Origin: Tubiluchus corallicola
Taxonomy: Eukaryota; Priapulida; Priapulimorpha; Priapulimorphida; Tubiluchidae
NCBI GenBank assembly: GCA_030141605.1
Contig: JAQGDQ010001097.1
Coordinates: forward strand, 30,001 to 63,146
DNA: 33,146 bases
Reading direction: 5' to 3'
The notes below the pieces were generated by a model, which worked only from the letters and a program-made list of their open reading frames with translations, was not told the origin of the DNA and made no database searches. How positions within the stretch are numbered: the stretch's first letter is position 1; the number at the start of each line of letters is the position of its first letter. Positions 1 to 11,137 of the stretch are shown piece after piece. A program made the position numbers and the translations under genes.

Positions 1-788
1 CTTAAACGCGCGATGTCATGAAAACGGGCTCTACGTCATATGACGCCAGAAACTAACACTGCAATTCATGATCATGGTTATCACGGTACCGCCTTCTATT
101 TGTCGGCCACGCGTATGTGACAAAGAAGCGCCGCTGCCAATCTTAGCAGATTCACTGAGCCGCCTGTAGCTTTGAAAGTTTAACAAAATTTGAGTATCCG
201 AGGTAATTATTATTTAATCTAACCTTTGATTTAAAAAAGGCTGTTGTAGTTTTCAATATTTTAGAGCATTCTTTATTCTGAACTAATGTTTACACAATCA
301 TCCGGTTTTCCCTTCATCCTATTTGTTTCATGCTCATAAGCTCTTGAAACGTTTAAGAGATTAATAATTCTTCTCCTCCTTGCACTTGTTACAGAAGTAA
401 TCGCCTTACCTGGGCAACACAGGCAATTTGTAAACCAATCTCAGCTGCCATGGTTACAAGCAATATTAGATATCTTTCGAAAGAAAAAAGCAAGAAAGGG
501 TCTTTTCGAATTTGCTTTTGAACATCAGGCGAAAAATAAGCAGCAATTTTAGTAATCTAGCACCGGTAGCAATTTTAGGGGACTCCATTAAGAGTAATGG
601 AAACCACTTTTTTGTGAGCTATCTACATTCATTTACGGTATTTCCTAGAAGCACGAGGAGATTTCCCAGAAGTGCGTTCTGTTAATGACGTCAGCCTATT
701 GAGAACCTTCAAGGTTGGAAAAAATGCTGTTAGCTGTTGTAGCGCTGAGTTCAGACTAAAGAGTTCTTTCGAGAGTTCGTTCTGAGAG
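1..788. other. No recognised gene
   Basis: I see no convincing open frame, RNA gene or repeat here. The only distinctive point is the boundary near 789, where an open frame related to reverse transcriptase begins after an in-frame TGA at 783-785. This stretch could be unique intergenic DNA or the far-decayed 5' part of that retrotransposon. Confidence 0.5.
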
Positions 789-1862
789 TATATTCCAACA
801 ACTCCTAATCAGTTTGGTTATGTAGAAAAACTTGGCTCTGAAATTTGCATAAACACATTAAAGGAGATCACTGACTACTACATTAGTCGTGATAGCTCTG
901 TTCACATTGTTTTTATCGACGCGTCAAAGGCATTTGATAGGGTTAATTTCTTCAAGCTTTTTCTCAAACTCACAAAGACTTCCATCCCGAGTATTGTAAT
1001 CCGCTTGCTCACATTTTATTACACGCAACAAGACATGTCTGTCAGATGGGGACATAGTCAGTCTACAACTTTTAATATTGGAAATGGAGTACGCCAAGGT
1101 GGCAAGATGTCACCTTTTCTTTTTAATTTAAAGATCTAAGTGTTAAACTTTCATCCACCCAACTTGGTTGCAATGTCTCGAACATGGTTATGAACCACCT
1201 GATGTACGCTGACGATGTTTGTTTGTTAGCAACAACGATTATGGCCCTACAGCAACTACTAGATGTGTATAAATTGTATGCTGAACAGCATGACATAAAA
1301 ATTAATGTAGCTAAAACTAAACTTATGTCTGTTAATTCAAACATCATGAGAAATTTTACATTTGGTAACATCAAACTATATAATAAATGTTCTACGTACC
1401 TGAGATAATGAAAAATATTTGGGACATGTTATTTCAAATGATAACCGAGATGACCTTGACATTGTTAATCAAAAATCCTTATACTACTGTCGTGCAAACC
1501 AACTTATGAGAAAATTCAGCTATTGTTCTGTTGTTGTTAAAAGATATCTATTTGATGCTTACTGTAATACATTCTGTTGCATGTCTACTTGGAGACATTT
1601 TAATAATTGTAATATCTTAAAACTCAAAATTGCGCGCAATGTGTCGAAAAGATTATTTTTTGGATATGCATATGATTACAGTACTCGTGAGGTGTGTGTT
1701 GAAATTCGCTTGATGTATTTTGATGTATTACGTAGAAAATCTGTCTTAAGTTTAATGAAAAGATTTGATACTAGTGATAATTTAATGTGCCAGAAAATTT
1801 TAGTAAGCGATGCTAAATTTACATCACACATAAGACAGCAATGGTGGAGACTATTATTGTAA
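789..1862 (+). pseudogene. Non-LTR (LINE) reverse transcriptase remnant, frameshifted
   Basis: This is a decayed C-terminal half of a retrotransposon polymerase, an RNA-dependent DNA polymerase that would copy LINE RNA at its insertion site. Three frames together give the RT motifs in order: NQFGY near 807, motif A FIDASKAFDRVNF near 915-955, motif B NGVRQGGKMSP near 1,084-1,116, and motif C YADD at 1,205-1,216. The C-terminal connection then runs to a TAA ending at 1,862. Frame one stops at 1,137-1,139, where a few residues of the usual YVDDLS stretch are lost by a deletion near 1,130. A second frame break lies near 1,405-1,418, between YLR and GHVI. The endonuclease and N-terminal parts are missing. 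The motif spelling resembles the CR1/Jockey-like group seen in many invertebrates, but the clade is not settled. It cannot encode a working enzyme. Confidence 0.88.
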
Positions 1863-1992
1863 TTTTCATGTTTATCTAAGTTTGTGTGTGATTTGTTTGT
1901 ATTGGTTTTTTGTTTTTATGATGTTGTATGTTGTATATATGTAAATTATAATATGAACTTATGTTTGAAAAAGAATCAAATCAAATAAAAAA
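1863..1992 (+). mobile_element. 3' untranslated tail of the LINE remnant
   Basis: This is AT-rich sequence directly after the RT stop, ending in an A-rich stretch (AAAAGAATCAAATCAAATAA) that passes straight into the CT microsatellite. Its position and composition fit a LINE 3' UTR and tail. The exact end is unclear because the microsatellite blurs it. Confidence 0.55.
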
Positions 1993-2119
1993 TCTCTCTC
2001 TCTCTCTTTTATCTCTTTCCTTCTCTCTCTCTCTCTCATCTCTTTCCTTTCTCTCTCTATTATTCCTCTCGTTTCTCTCTCTCTCTCTCTCCTCTCTCCC
2101 TCTTTCTCTCTCTCTCTCT

Positions 2120-2177
<58 letters not shown>

Positions 2178-2178
2178 G
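1993..2178. repeat. (CT)n microsatellite
   Basis: This is a dinucleotide tract interrupted by TTTC, ATTC and CG variants. It begins immediately at the A-rich end of the LINE tail. Long open frames on both strands (Ser/Leu on one, Arg/Glu on the other) are artefacts of the repeat. Confidence 0.95.
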
Positions 2179-2488
2179 TCTCTCGAGCTCCTCGCAGACA
2201 AGCTTTATTAAATTGAGAACTTTCAGAGAGAACCCTCAAGAGAAATCTCTTCAGTCTGAACACGTCGTAAGGTACGTTTACCTTGAACTATAAGCAAACT
2301 GATACAATCTAGGGCAATTACATTATGCTCTGGGGATGATAATTAAGATGATGCTGAAGGTGATACTGTTGATGCTAGTTGATCTAAATGTCGTCAAACG
2401 AAAAAATGCAAAAGCAAAAGACACGACTAATCTTACAACACTTTATATGAATATGTGACACATAAATAATGAACAAACTCTAAAATAA

Positions 2489-2945
<457 letters not shown>

Positions 2946-3035
2946 CTATCTTAATGTACCCTAATCTTATCTAATCTAATCTAACCGAACCTAATCATTT
3001 CTAATCTGAATTAACCTAACCTAACCTAATTTTAC
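2946..3035. repeat. Decayed pentanucleotide tail (CTAAT/CTAAC)
   Basis: The 5-bp rhythm continues with mutated units such as CTAATCT, CTAACC and CCTAA. Three consecutive CCTAA units near 3,013-3,028 recall the TTAGG-type arthropod telomere repeat. They are more simply explained as mutated members of the adjacent array. Confidence 0.6.
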
Positions 3036-3865
3036 CTAATATCATACTATCTATGCTAGTGACTATTGCATTTCAGTATATATTTATGATAAAAACTTGT
3101 AACGACAATATAATAACATTATAATAAATCTAATTTATTTTCCATTTACAGAAGTTCAGTACATGTTTACACGTAAATACAATTCATGCATAATATATGA
3201 ATATAGCTACAGTCAATTACATATATACAATAGTGTGCACAGAAGCTATCTGTGCTTTTCAATAAATGTTCTCTGATGTATACTGTGCATTAATTTATAT
3301 TTGTTCTAACAGTTTGGACAAAGAATCCAGAATTTTTAGCTCTAACTACAACCTCTTTTCTTCCTCCTCCCTCCCCCTTCCAATCAAGAATGTCTGCATC
3401 AGAAACATTTTCTTGTAATAATTGCCGTTCTCTTTTTTTCTGATTAGTGACATCTGAGTTCAGCTTTTGTTACTCATCAGTAGAGAGTCGCCCAGAGGCT
3501 GAGACATGAAAGCTGCATGTTACCTGCTAATTAACTGTATGATGAGCTTATACTAATCAAATTCTACTTTAATTAACTGCACTCTAAGTAAATCGCGGAT
3601 TAATCTTCTTCTTATGTGCACAGACATCGATTGTATCAGTTTCCGGTCATTACTCATCTTAGGCCTACAGTGTTAAAATCAAGCTTACTCTACTGACATT
3701 AGGCCTATGTTTTTCATACCACGCATGCGCACTCACATTGGGGCCGTTTTTGAGAGAAACACCAAAGGAGTAACACTGAGATTAGATTCTGCATAATTAC
3801 TAGATACATAGTACTAATCTCCAGATGCTGTTAGATTTATACATGAAAGAGTGCAATCATTTGTT
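3036..3865. other. No recognised gene
   Basis: This is AT-rich intergenic sequence. A palindromic GCATGC core in ACGCATGCGCA near 3,721 resembles an NRF-1-type site and recurs near 10,670. No open frame, RNA gene or transposon end was recognised. Confidence 0.4.
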
Positions 3866-3990
3866 TATTCGTTAGTTTTTATTCATTTATTTATTTATTT
3901 ATTTATTTGCATATTTATTTATTTATTTACTTGTTTATTTTTTTACTTATTTATTTCTTCATTATTTCATTCATTCATTCAATTAATCAG
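3866..3990. repeat. (ATTT)n and related tetranucleotide tract
   Basis: This is an imperfect TTTA/ATTC/ATTT repeat that grades into the CAGT minisatellite to its right. Confidence 0.85.
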
Positions 3991-4237
3991 TCAATAAATT
4001 AATCAATCACGCAGGTAGTCTATTGGTCAATCAGTAACTCAGTCAGTCAGTCAGTCAATCAGTCACGCAGGTAGTCAATAAGTCAATCAGTCACTCAGTC
4101 AGTCAATCAGTCACACAGGTAGTCTATTAGCCAATCAGTCACTCACTTAGTCAGTCAATCAGTCACTCAATCAGTCAGTGAATCAGTCACGCAGGTAGTC
4201 AGTAAGGCAATCAGTCACTCAGTCAGTCAGTCAGTGA
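3991..4237. repeat. CAGT/CAAT minisatellite with a recurring CACGCAGGTAGTC segment
   Basis: Four-base CAGT, CAAT and CACT units are organised into larger units. The marker CACGCAGGTAGTC (one copy CACACAGGTAGTC) appears at about 4,008, 4,064, 4,112 and 4,188, giving unequal spacings of 56, 48 and 76 bp. This fits expansion of a larger unit with internal slippage. Confidence 0.85.
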
Positions 4238-4306
4238 TTTGGTTATGCATTTGTTTCAGCAACTTGTTTGTTTTTGGAGAATCCGATTCTCAGCAATGCA
4301 ACCAAC

Positions 4307-4409
4307 ACCACGACTATTATTAATTGCAACATGGTATGTCTTTATTGCAAGTCCCATCGAAACGTAAGCAATAAAGACGTACCATGTTGTTATCAGCAAT
4401 AGTGGTTTC
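4307..4409. repeat. Small foldback element
   Basis: Arms at 4,327-4,348 and 4,368-4,389 are reverse complements at 21 of 22 positions, separated by a 19-base loop. Weaker pairing continues outward to about 4,307 and 4,409. A third copy of the right arm, with a short deletion, lies near 4,578-4,612, so this is probably a small interspersed repeat family rather than a one-off hairpin. Confidence 0.75.
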
Positions 4410-4621
4410 ACAAGCCAGCTGCAAATATATATTAATTTATAAACTAATGAGTACTAGGATGTTAGTAGCCCATTACTTGGTGTTTTTTACTAGTGCAGTA
4501 GCATTCATTATTTCATTATTTAATGTGTATATTTCTTTCTGGTTTGTGTAAGTGCTCTGATCACGATGCAAGATTAGCAATAAAGACCATGTTGTCATCA
4601 ACAATATTCATTATTTTGGTT

Positions 4622-4741
<120 letters not shown>

Positions 4742-5290
4742 AAATTTCTATCGTACAAAAAGTGCAGTTCCGGATTAAAACGAGGAAGATAAAATACAAT
4801 ATTAAGAACTAGCACTGACTGTAAACATATTTACAAGCAAGAATTAATTTGTAAATAAGTAATTTAAAATACACTGTTATTAAAGATGGTCGTTTTAGAC
4901 AAATACAAAATTAATTGCACTGCCATGAAACTGCAAATGCAGTACACATTTGCTTCATGCAAAATTTTAATCACAAACTTCAATATCACGGTAATGTCAA
5001 TGACTAAGCACCTGAGACAAGCATCACCAAAGACTATTCACCTGTTCCATGTTTTTTTCAGTTTGAAAATGAAGATGTAAGATCCTCAGAGAGGCCAAAA
5101 TTATTACCGATAGTTAGGAAATCAAGAAATTCAAGAATCTAAAGCATGTCTTGCAGGTGTTTTATAATTTTCCTGTTGAATATCAATCAGAAGCACTCTG
5201 TGGAAAAGGTGGAAAAGGACCCAGTTTTAAAATATATCTCAAAATAATCTAATATATATGATACTGAAAGAGAACATAATTGGTTTTTTT
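4742..5290. other. No recognised gene
   Basis: This is AT-rich sequence. A 64-codon open frame at 4,886-5,080 shows no motif I recognise and no splice or promoter context, so it is not called. Confidence 0.4.
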
Positions 5291-5735
5291 GAGAGTGACT
5301 TACGTGAAAGAATTATTATCTCGGAAGTTTAATTTCACGTTCACATTTTGTTACATGCATTTCGCCATTCGTTAGTTAGATGGACACAGCGTCTGTATCT
5401 CTGGATTGCGTTGTACAAAAACAGGGCGCTTTATCTCTCAGTTCGTTTGTGACGTAGCAAACTTTTGTGACGAAATGACGATAAGCATAAAGAGAAACTT
5501 GTAAACAATTTTTTGCCTTGCTTTTGTGTGACACAGTCATTCTTTTACATTATCGTTGTGTTTCCATTTTCATTTCTGCAAACACGTGCAGCACGAAATG
5601 TTTGTGCTGCTAAAATTGTGTTCAGTTTCGACGTCATCAATAGCTGGGCTCGCTGGCCATTAGTTAAGTTTTTAAACTATTATTTAATTGTCAGAAACAC
5701 TTTGGCATATAGGTGTTAAATTCTACACTTTTGCC
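5291..5735 (+). mobile_element. Interspersed element copy A (inverted partner at 10,100-10,397)
   Basis: When 10,100-10,397 is reverse complemented, it aligns with this segment through several shared blocks in the same order. These include GAAAGAATTA, GGAAGTT, TTTCACGTT, GCAAACACGT, AATGTTTGTGCTG, GTCATCA, a TAAACTATTATTT core, TCAGAAACACT and ATAGGTGTTAAA. By eye, identity is about 70-80 percent with gaps. No coding capacity, terminal repeats or tRNA promoter boxes were recognised, so the class is unknown. A 68-codon frame inside it at 5,513-5,719 is probably accidental. Confidence 0.7.
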
Positions 5736-6079
5736 ATAGTTCTATATGATGTTTTGTTTTTATTTATGATCATGTGTAATTGCATTAGAATTGGTAATTA
5801 TGTTTATTATAATTATACTGGTTGTTTTTCATTGTGTGTAAGCTTGTAGCTTTTGTTATTACGTATTAAAATATGTTCGTTATCTTTTATTGTGCATGTA
5901 TGTTGTGATTAATTATAATCTGTAACTATGATAGTTGTCTTTCATTGTGTCTCATGCGTTAGATTCTATATTATATACATATGAGAATAGGTTTAATATT
6001 TTGTAAATGTTTTTAGAAATTTTAAACATATCCCTGCAAATAAAGGAAATGTATATCGTACAGACTTTTTTAAAAAATA
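5736..6079 (+). other. AT-rich tail leading to an AAT tract
   Basis: This is T-rich on the plus strand, with short TTGTGTG and TTATAAT motifs, and ends AATAAAG before the AAT microsatellite. It resembles the 3' tails of the other LINE remnants in the window, but no coding part was recognised upstream. It may be the 3' end of element copy A. Confidence 0.35.
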
Positions 6080-6081
6080 AA

Positions 6082-6166
<85 letters not shown>

Positions 6167-6196
6167 AAGAAGAAGAAGAAGAAGAAGAAGAAGAAG
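6080..6196. repeat. (AAT)n then (AAG)n compound microsatellite
   Basis: About 18 AAT units switch abruptly near 6,138 to about 19 AAG units. The poly-Ile/Leu and poly-Phe frames are artefacts. Confidence 0.97.
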
Positions 6197-6513
6197 CATA
6201 GTTCAGAATAGAGAAGGCTATGGAAAATGGTCCTGTTTTCCTTTAACTGACAGTTAAAGACACAGAAGCTCAAGAAAAGATTTGCTTCTGTTCCTTTTGT
6301 CATACCTTCTAGATTACGTGCTGTACGAAAGCCTTCAGGTTTTTGTTACAGCTAGGCGCTCGGCAACGTGATTTACTCAGCGTTAACAATTGCAGCAGGA
6401 CCGCAACCTTTCTAAAATGCCCAGACTGTACTCTAAAATATTTTAATAGTGAACATAGTAAGATCAGCAAGTCGTTTACCAACTTTCTGGTGTATTGAAA
6501 TTTCGCGAGTCAT

Positions 6514-6623
6514 TTCCGTTGTTTTTCCCTCCCCAACACAAAACTTTGTTCACCTGAAATTTGAAAATGTTCAAATCAAATTGTGAGATTGAACGAAAAT
6601 GTCAATTTAGTTTTCGACGAAAT
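6514..6623 (+). repeat. 110-bp dispersed direct repeat, copy 1
   Basis: This matches 11,256-11,365 at 108 of 110 positions, in the same orientation; the two differences are single-base substitutions. Flanks on both sides differ. It contains no open frame. The near identity implies a recent duplication or a young element. Confidence 0.93.
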
Positions 6624-6754
6624 GCGCTCGCTTTCCCACGTGTTATCTAACCTTCGGCTGCCCTTGTTAGGCGCCTAATTAGCGTCTATGGCTTCGTCTA
6701 CTTACTGTTATTAGATCTGATATTGCTGTAATGCCATTATTTTGAGCTTGCACA

Positions 6755-6989
6755 GGTCTCCCAAATGAACACTGAAGAAAGCCACACTGAGGACCGAGAA
6801 ACACAGGTCTAATAATGAAGATTGAAAAATACAGGTCCTATAATGAAGCTTGGAAAACTCATGTCTCACTGTGAATGTTGAAAGATACACAGTGAAGATT
6901 AAAAAGCAGATTTCAATGAGTAGGTAAAAAATGGTCTCTAATAGAAGATTTAAAATGCAGATTTCAGAGAGGAGATATATAAAAGATTA
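6755..6989. repeat. Degenerate left flank of the 28-bp minisatellite
   Basis: Mutated units of the same pattern, such as ACAGGTCT-AATGAAGATTGAAAAA, occur at irregular lengths. They grade into the homogeneous core at about 6,990. Confidence 0.75.
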
Positions 6990-8010
6990 AAAAACACAAG
7001 TGTCATAGTCAAGAATAAAACACACAGGTCTCATAGTCAAGAATAAAAAACACAGGTCTCATAGTCAAGAATAAAAAAACACAGGTCTCATAGTCAAGAA
7101 TAAAACACACAGGTCTCATAGTCAAGAATAAAAAACACAGGTCTCATAGTCAAGAATAAAAAACACTGGTCTCATAGTCAAGAATAAAAAACACAGGTCT
7201 CATAGTCAAGAATAAAAAACACAGGTCTCATAGTCAAGAATAAAAAACACAGGTCTCATAGTCAAGAATAAAAAACACAGGTCTCATAGTCAAGAATAAA
7301 AAACACTGGTCTCATAGTCAAGAATAAATAACACAGGTCTCATAGTCAAGAATAAAAAAACACAGGTCTCATAGTCAAGAATAAAAAAACACAGGTCTCA
7401 TAGTCAAGAATAAATAACACAGGTCTCATAGTCAAGAATAAAAAACACTGGTCTCATAGTCAAGAATAAAAAACACAGGTCTCATAGTCAAGAATAAAAA
7501 ACACAGGTCTCATAGTCAAGAATAAATAACACAGGTCTCATAGTCAAGAATAAAAAAACACAGGTCTCATAGTCAAGAATAAATAACACAGGTCTCATAG
7601 TGAAGAATAAAAAACACAGGTCTCATAGTGAAGAATAAAAAACACTGGTCTCATAGTCAAGAATAAAAAACACAGGTCTCATAGTCAAGAATAAAAAACA
7701 CTGGTCTCATAGTCAAGAATAAAAAACACAGGTCTCATAGTGAAGAATAAAAAACACAGGTCTCATAGTCAAGAATAAAAAACACAGGTCTCATAGTCAA
7801 GAATAAAAACACTGGTCTCATAGTCAAGAATAAAAAACACAGGTCTCATAGTCAAGAATAAAAAACACAGGTCTCATAGTCAAGAATAAAAAACACTGGT
7901 CTCATAGTCAAGAATAAATAACACAGGTCTCATAGTCAAGAATAAAAAACACAGGTCTCATAGTCAAGAATAAAAAACACAGGTCCCATAGTCAAGAATA
8001 AATAACACAG
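6990..8010. repeat. 28-bp minisatellite array, homogeneous core
   Basis: There are roughly 35 tandem copies of a 28-30 bp unit built on CACAGGTCTCATAGTCAAGA followed by ATAAAAAA. Variants recur in patterns: ACTGG for ACAGG, GTGAAG for GTCAAG, ATAAATAAC for ATAAAAAAC, and A-run lengths of 5 to 7. The length variation shifts frame, so the Cys/Phe-rich minus-strand open frames are not coding. Each unit contains GGTCTC. The interior is homogenised and the edges decayed, as expected from unequal exchange. Confidence 0.95.
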
Positions 8011-8180
8011 GTTCGATAATGAAGATTGAAAAACACAGGTTCGATAACGAAGATTGAAAAACACAGGTTCGATAATGAAGATTGAGAAATACAGGTCGCA
8101 TAGCGAAGCATGAAAAGCACAGGTCTCGCTGTGAATGTTGAAAGATACAGGACCCATAGCGAAGACTAAAAAATGCATAT
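8011..8180. repeat. Degenerate right flank of the 28-bp minisatellite
   Basis: Diverged units (ACAGGTTCGATAATGAAGAT and relatives) continue the array to about 8,180 and end at a short TA repeat at 8,176-8,194. They resemble the left-flank units more than the core units. Confidence 0.8.
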
Positions 8181-8206
8181 ATATATATATATATCATAAC
8201 AATAAT

Positions 8207-8435
8207 AATTCAGATCATAACAATAATAATAAATAATGCGAACCTGAGGGTGGAGACCTTTCGTTTGACGTATAGATCGTCGAGAATGGTGCCCTCGTCG
8301 TCGGTTATATATGTTATATATGGTTATACATATATAACCGACGACGAGGGCACCATTCTCGACGATCTATACGTCAAACGAAAGGTCTCCACCCTCAGGT
8401 TCGCATTATTTATTATTATTGTTATGATCTGAATT
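8207..8435. repeat. Perfect long palindrome, 107-bp arms
   Basis: Arm 8,207-8,313 is the exact reverse complement of 8,329-8,435, with a 15-base AT-rich spacer at 8,314-8,328 and the centre at 8,321. No mismatch was found on base-by-base reading. The arms are GC-balanced and not simple repeat except at their AAT-rich outer ends. A transcript would fold into a long dsRNA hairpin, and DNA could extrude a cruciform. Possible identities are a foldback/MITE-like element, a hairpin-RNA locus, or an assembly or library fold-back artefact. Confidence 0.95.
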
Positions 8436-9054
8436 TTTTTAGCCCCGCTTATAGAAAGCGCGAGTTTAATTACCAATGATTTAACCTGCGTCTATGCTTT
8501 CTTCCCCACACCCTCCACGCCCGCCACACTCCACGTACCTCTCCTTCAAGATCGTTCAGTGAACTGCGCCTTAAAATTCTTACACCTGCTAAAGTCGTCA
8601 CCCATGACGGCCTGTCAGCCATTATCACCACGAGCTCATCAAAGCCTATTTACATCCAATTTCCAAGTGTTGAACAGTCTCTAGAGTCTGAATTAAGAAG
8701 CTATTTAATGTGATTAGAGAAAATGCTGTGCATTGGAAATTACGTTTTGCTAATGAGTTGCGTAGTTTTTCGGGTAAGTTTGGTTCAGTGCTCTCTGACG
8801 TGGTAAATGTAAATTCTCTCCGTAAATACTCTAATTTAGGCACATAATAACTAACCTTGCCTACGAATGTTTTAGAACATTTTAGAAATTACAAATAAAA
8901 GGAAATAAACGAAAGATCGTGAAATAAAAAACTGATGCAATAACAGTGATAACAGTGTTTTTAAAATGTAGTTCTAAGCGTGATAAACTTTGGAAAAGCG
9001 GAAATAGTAGTAATTTATGGAGAATTCGGAAGGGTGCCCATCTATAGACACTTG
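8436..9054. other. No recognised gene
   Basis: An imperfect short hairpin (CGCTT..AAGCG) follows the palindrome near 8,447. A minus-strand 65-codon frame at 8,646-8,843 has no recognised motif. The rest shows nothing I can name. Confidence 0.4.
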
Positions 9055-9099
9055 TTTCTAACAGTGAAACACCAACAGTGTTTCACTCAAATTTAGAAA
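9055..9099. repeat. Short perfect hairpin
   Basis: AGTGAAACAC at 9,063-9,072 pairs perfectly with GTGTTTCACT at 9,078-9,087 around a 5-base loop. TTTCTA at 9,055-9,060 also pairs with TAGAAA at 9,094-9,099. There is no T-run typical of Pol III termination beside it. Function is unknown. Confidence 0.7.
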
Positions 9100-9635
9100 T
9101 GGCATCTTTTTCCACAAAATGGTTTATATAGGTTTTCCTGTTTACCAATCAGCGTTTATTTAATTATTTGTTTATTTTATTTTATTTTATTTTGTTTTTT
9201 TCGTAATCTTCAGAGTACAAATACGTGAGTGACAGGGCAGTTGAAAAGTGAAAGAAAATAATAAAGGACCACTACAAATACAGCGCAAATTAAAACAAAC
9301 TGATGATAACAGAAGCAGAAGATTACGGTAAAAAACACAAAGAACCAAAATAGCTGCTTATAAGTGTCTGTTGAAAAGTAAAAATTTGCTAAAATTAACA
9401 ATAGCGTGGCCGTTTTTTAAATAATTTTATGTTGCCAGCATTTACAGTTGGAACATCATTCACATATGGTGGTACTTTATTCTATAAACTTACAACTCTG
9501 TTGCTGAAGAAATGCTTGAAGCAATTAAGTGAGCTTTTTTCACTTGTAATTTCAAATGGTGGCCCTTTGTAATGTTTGCAAGTGGTGCAAAGTTAAAAAA
9601 GATTCAATTGAGATTGATATGTCACCATGAATTAT

Positions 9636-9700
9636 AACACGTGTGAACTATGTATCACGTGTATAACCATGTGCAACATGTACAACATGTAACACGTGTA
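9636..9700. promoter_or_regulatory. Cluster of three CACGTG E-box palindromes
   Basis: CACGTG occurs at 9,638-9,643, 9,656-9,661 and 9,693-9,698, each within a longer ATAACACGTGTGAACTATG-like repeat that also includes ACATGT and CCATGTG. bHLH factors bind this hexamer in animals. The cluster may equally be a decayed minisatellite, since the copies share flanks. Confidence 0.35.
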
Positions 9701-10099
9701 TAACCATGTGAACTATAGCACATAGTTAGGTCGCATTATAAATGCGTCTTAATTCTAGGCGTTCGAATTTGAGTGTTACTATTGGGTATGACGTTTGGCT
9801 AAGCTTGCTTTGTGTTCTATTATTTCAGGCGTAAGTTGCCACTTAATGTTCTTTCAGTAAAAATAGCATTTAAACTAACAGCAACAAGCACAAAAATGAA
9901 GAAACTTGTTCGCATAGAAATGAGTCCATATTGCAAGTACGGGTGGCGCCTAAGAAAACTTTAAAAAGCCGAAGTTACTTTGTGTCAAGAGAACAACAAT
10001 GTAAGTGTTCTATAAATAGAACTAACCATGTGATTTCCCGAGCCACACGTTTATGGGAAAAGATATGATTATTCATGTCCATGAACTGTGAGAAAAAGG

Positions 10100-10397
10100 C
10101 ACATTTTAACACCTATAAAGGAGTGTTTCTGATAATGAAATAATAGTTTAACTTTAAAACATAATAACGTCGGGAGCCCAACTAGTGATGACATCACAAC
10201 TGAAAATAACTTTCAACAGCACAAACATTCCACGAGCGTGTTGTACGTGTTTGCGAAAGCGAAAATTGTAGTACAGTGCTACTGTACAACATTCAGTGTG
10301 ATATACAAAAACTGGGCAATTTTGTGTTGAAAAGTTTAACTGAGGACAAACGTGAAACTGAACTTCCGTGATAGTAATTCTTTCAAATAAGACGCTG
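10100..10397 (-). mobile_element. Interspersed element copy B (inverted relative to copy A)
   Basis: The reverse complement of this region aligns with 5,291-5,735 in colinear blocks, including GCAAACACGT, AATGTTTGTGCTG, GTCATCA, TTAAACTATTATTT and TCAGAAACACT. Copy B lacks some segments present in A. The family is unidentified. Confidence 0.68.
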
Positions 10398-11137
10398 ATA
10401 AGATCAGGTCCTGCTCACCTTCGATATTAATGACAATAAAGGAAAACTAGATGTCCGCATGATAATGATGAGTAGTTCATCAGCAGCAGCAACGATGTTG
10501 CCTCATCTCGGTTTCTCAAGGCGCAGGTGCTGACACACGAGTTAATTAGGTAGAAACATTAGCTATTGAGCTTTAGCAACGAGAAAAAGATCAGGAAATG
10601 AAATTGCTTACTCCTGTTTTAATGCAAATCCCCCAGACAAGGCCAATGGCCAACACAGATTTAGAAACCACGCATGCGCAAAGATGATGGCTAGTCATAT
10701 TAAGGGGCTATAATAGAAACGTGAGGAAGCGAGTACACTTCCAGAGTTCACATAACTTAGAGATATAAGATTTATGTTGACGTTCCACGAAAACAGTTAT
10801 CTGGTAGAAAATTTCACAGATAAGAAGCCCTGGGAAAACTCTACATTTATAAGCAACTTTTCTACATCTAGGAATGTCCAGAATAAGACCAAGAGAACAA
10901 CAGAAAAGAGAATACTACGTACAGTCTCAATCCCTAGGAACCAGTGATATTAGCGAACTAATATAAAACTCACATTAGCACAAATGTACGATTGTACAAA
11001 GACAGCTGGAAGAAATTTACAAATGGCTAGAATGGTTTGCTGTTTTGAGCTGCGAATTGTATTGGATTTCAACTCACACATTGTATCGTGTGGTATTGTA
11101 TAATGCGATGCGTTCTATGTACAGTAACATTATAATG
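10398..11137. other. No recognised gene
   Basis: This is mixed sequence without a sustained open frame. A CACGCATGCGCA site near 10,669 matches one near 3,721 over about 12 bases. Nothing else was recognised. Confidence 0.4.

Noticed and set aside
3010-3030. Telomeric repeat (CCTAA)n
   Set aside because: Only about three units at the decayed edge of a CTGCT/CTAAT array; better explained as mutated array members.
6990-8010. CRISPR-like direct repeat array
   Set aside because: Units are contiguous with no unique spacers, and the genome is eukaryotic; this is a minisatellite.
7936-8197. Cys/Phe-rich minus-strand frames resembling a repeat protein
   Set aside because: They arise from the 28-bp array, whose 28-30 bp unit lengths shift frame; only the right edge happens to stay open.
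8250-8432. 60-codon plus-strand frame in the palindrome
   Set aside because: Created by reading through both arms of the inverted repeat; no coding signature.
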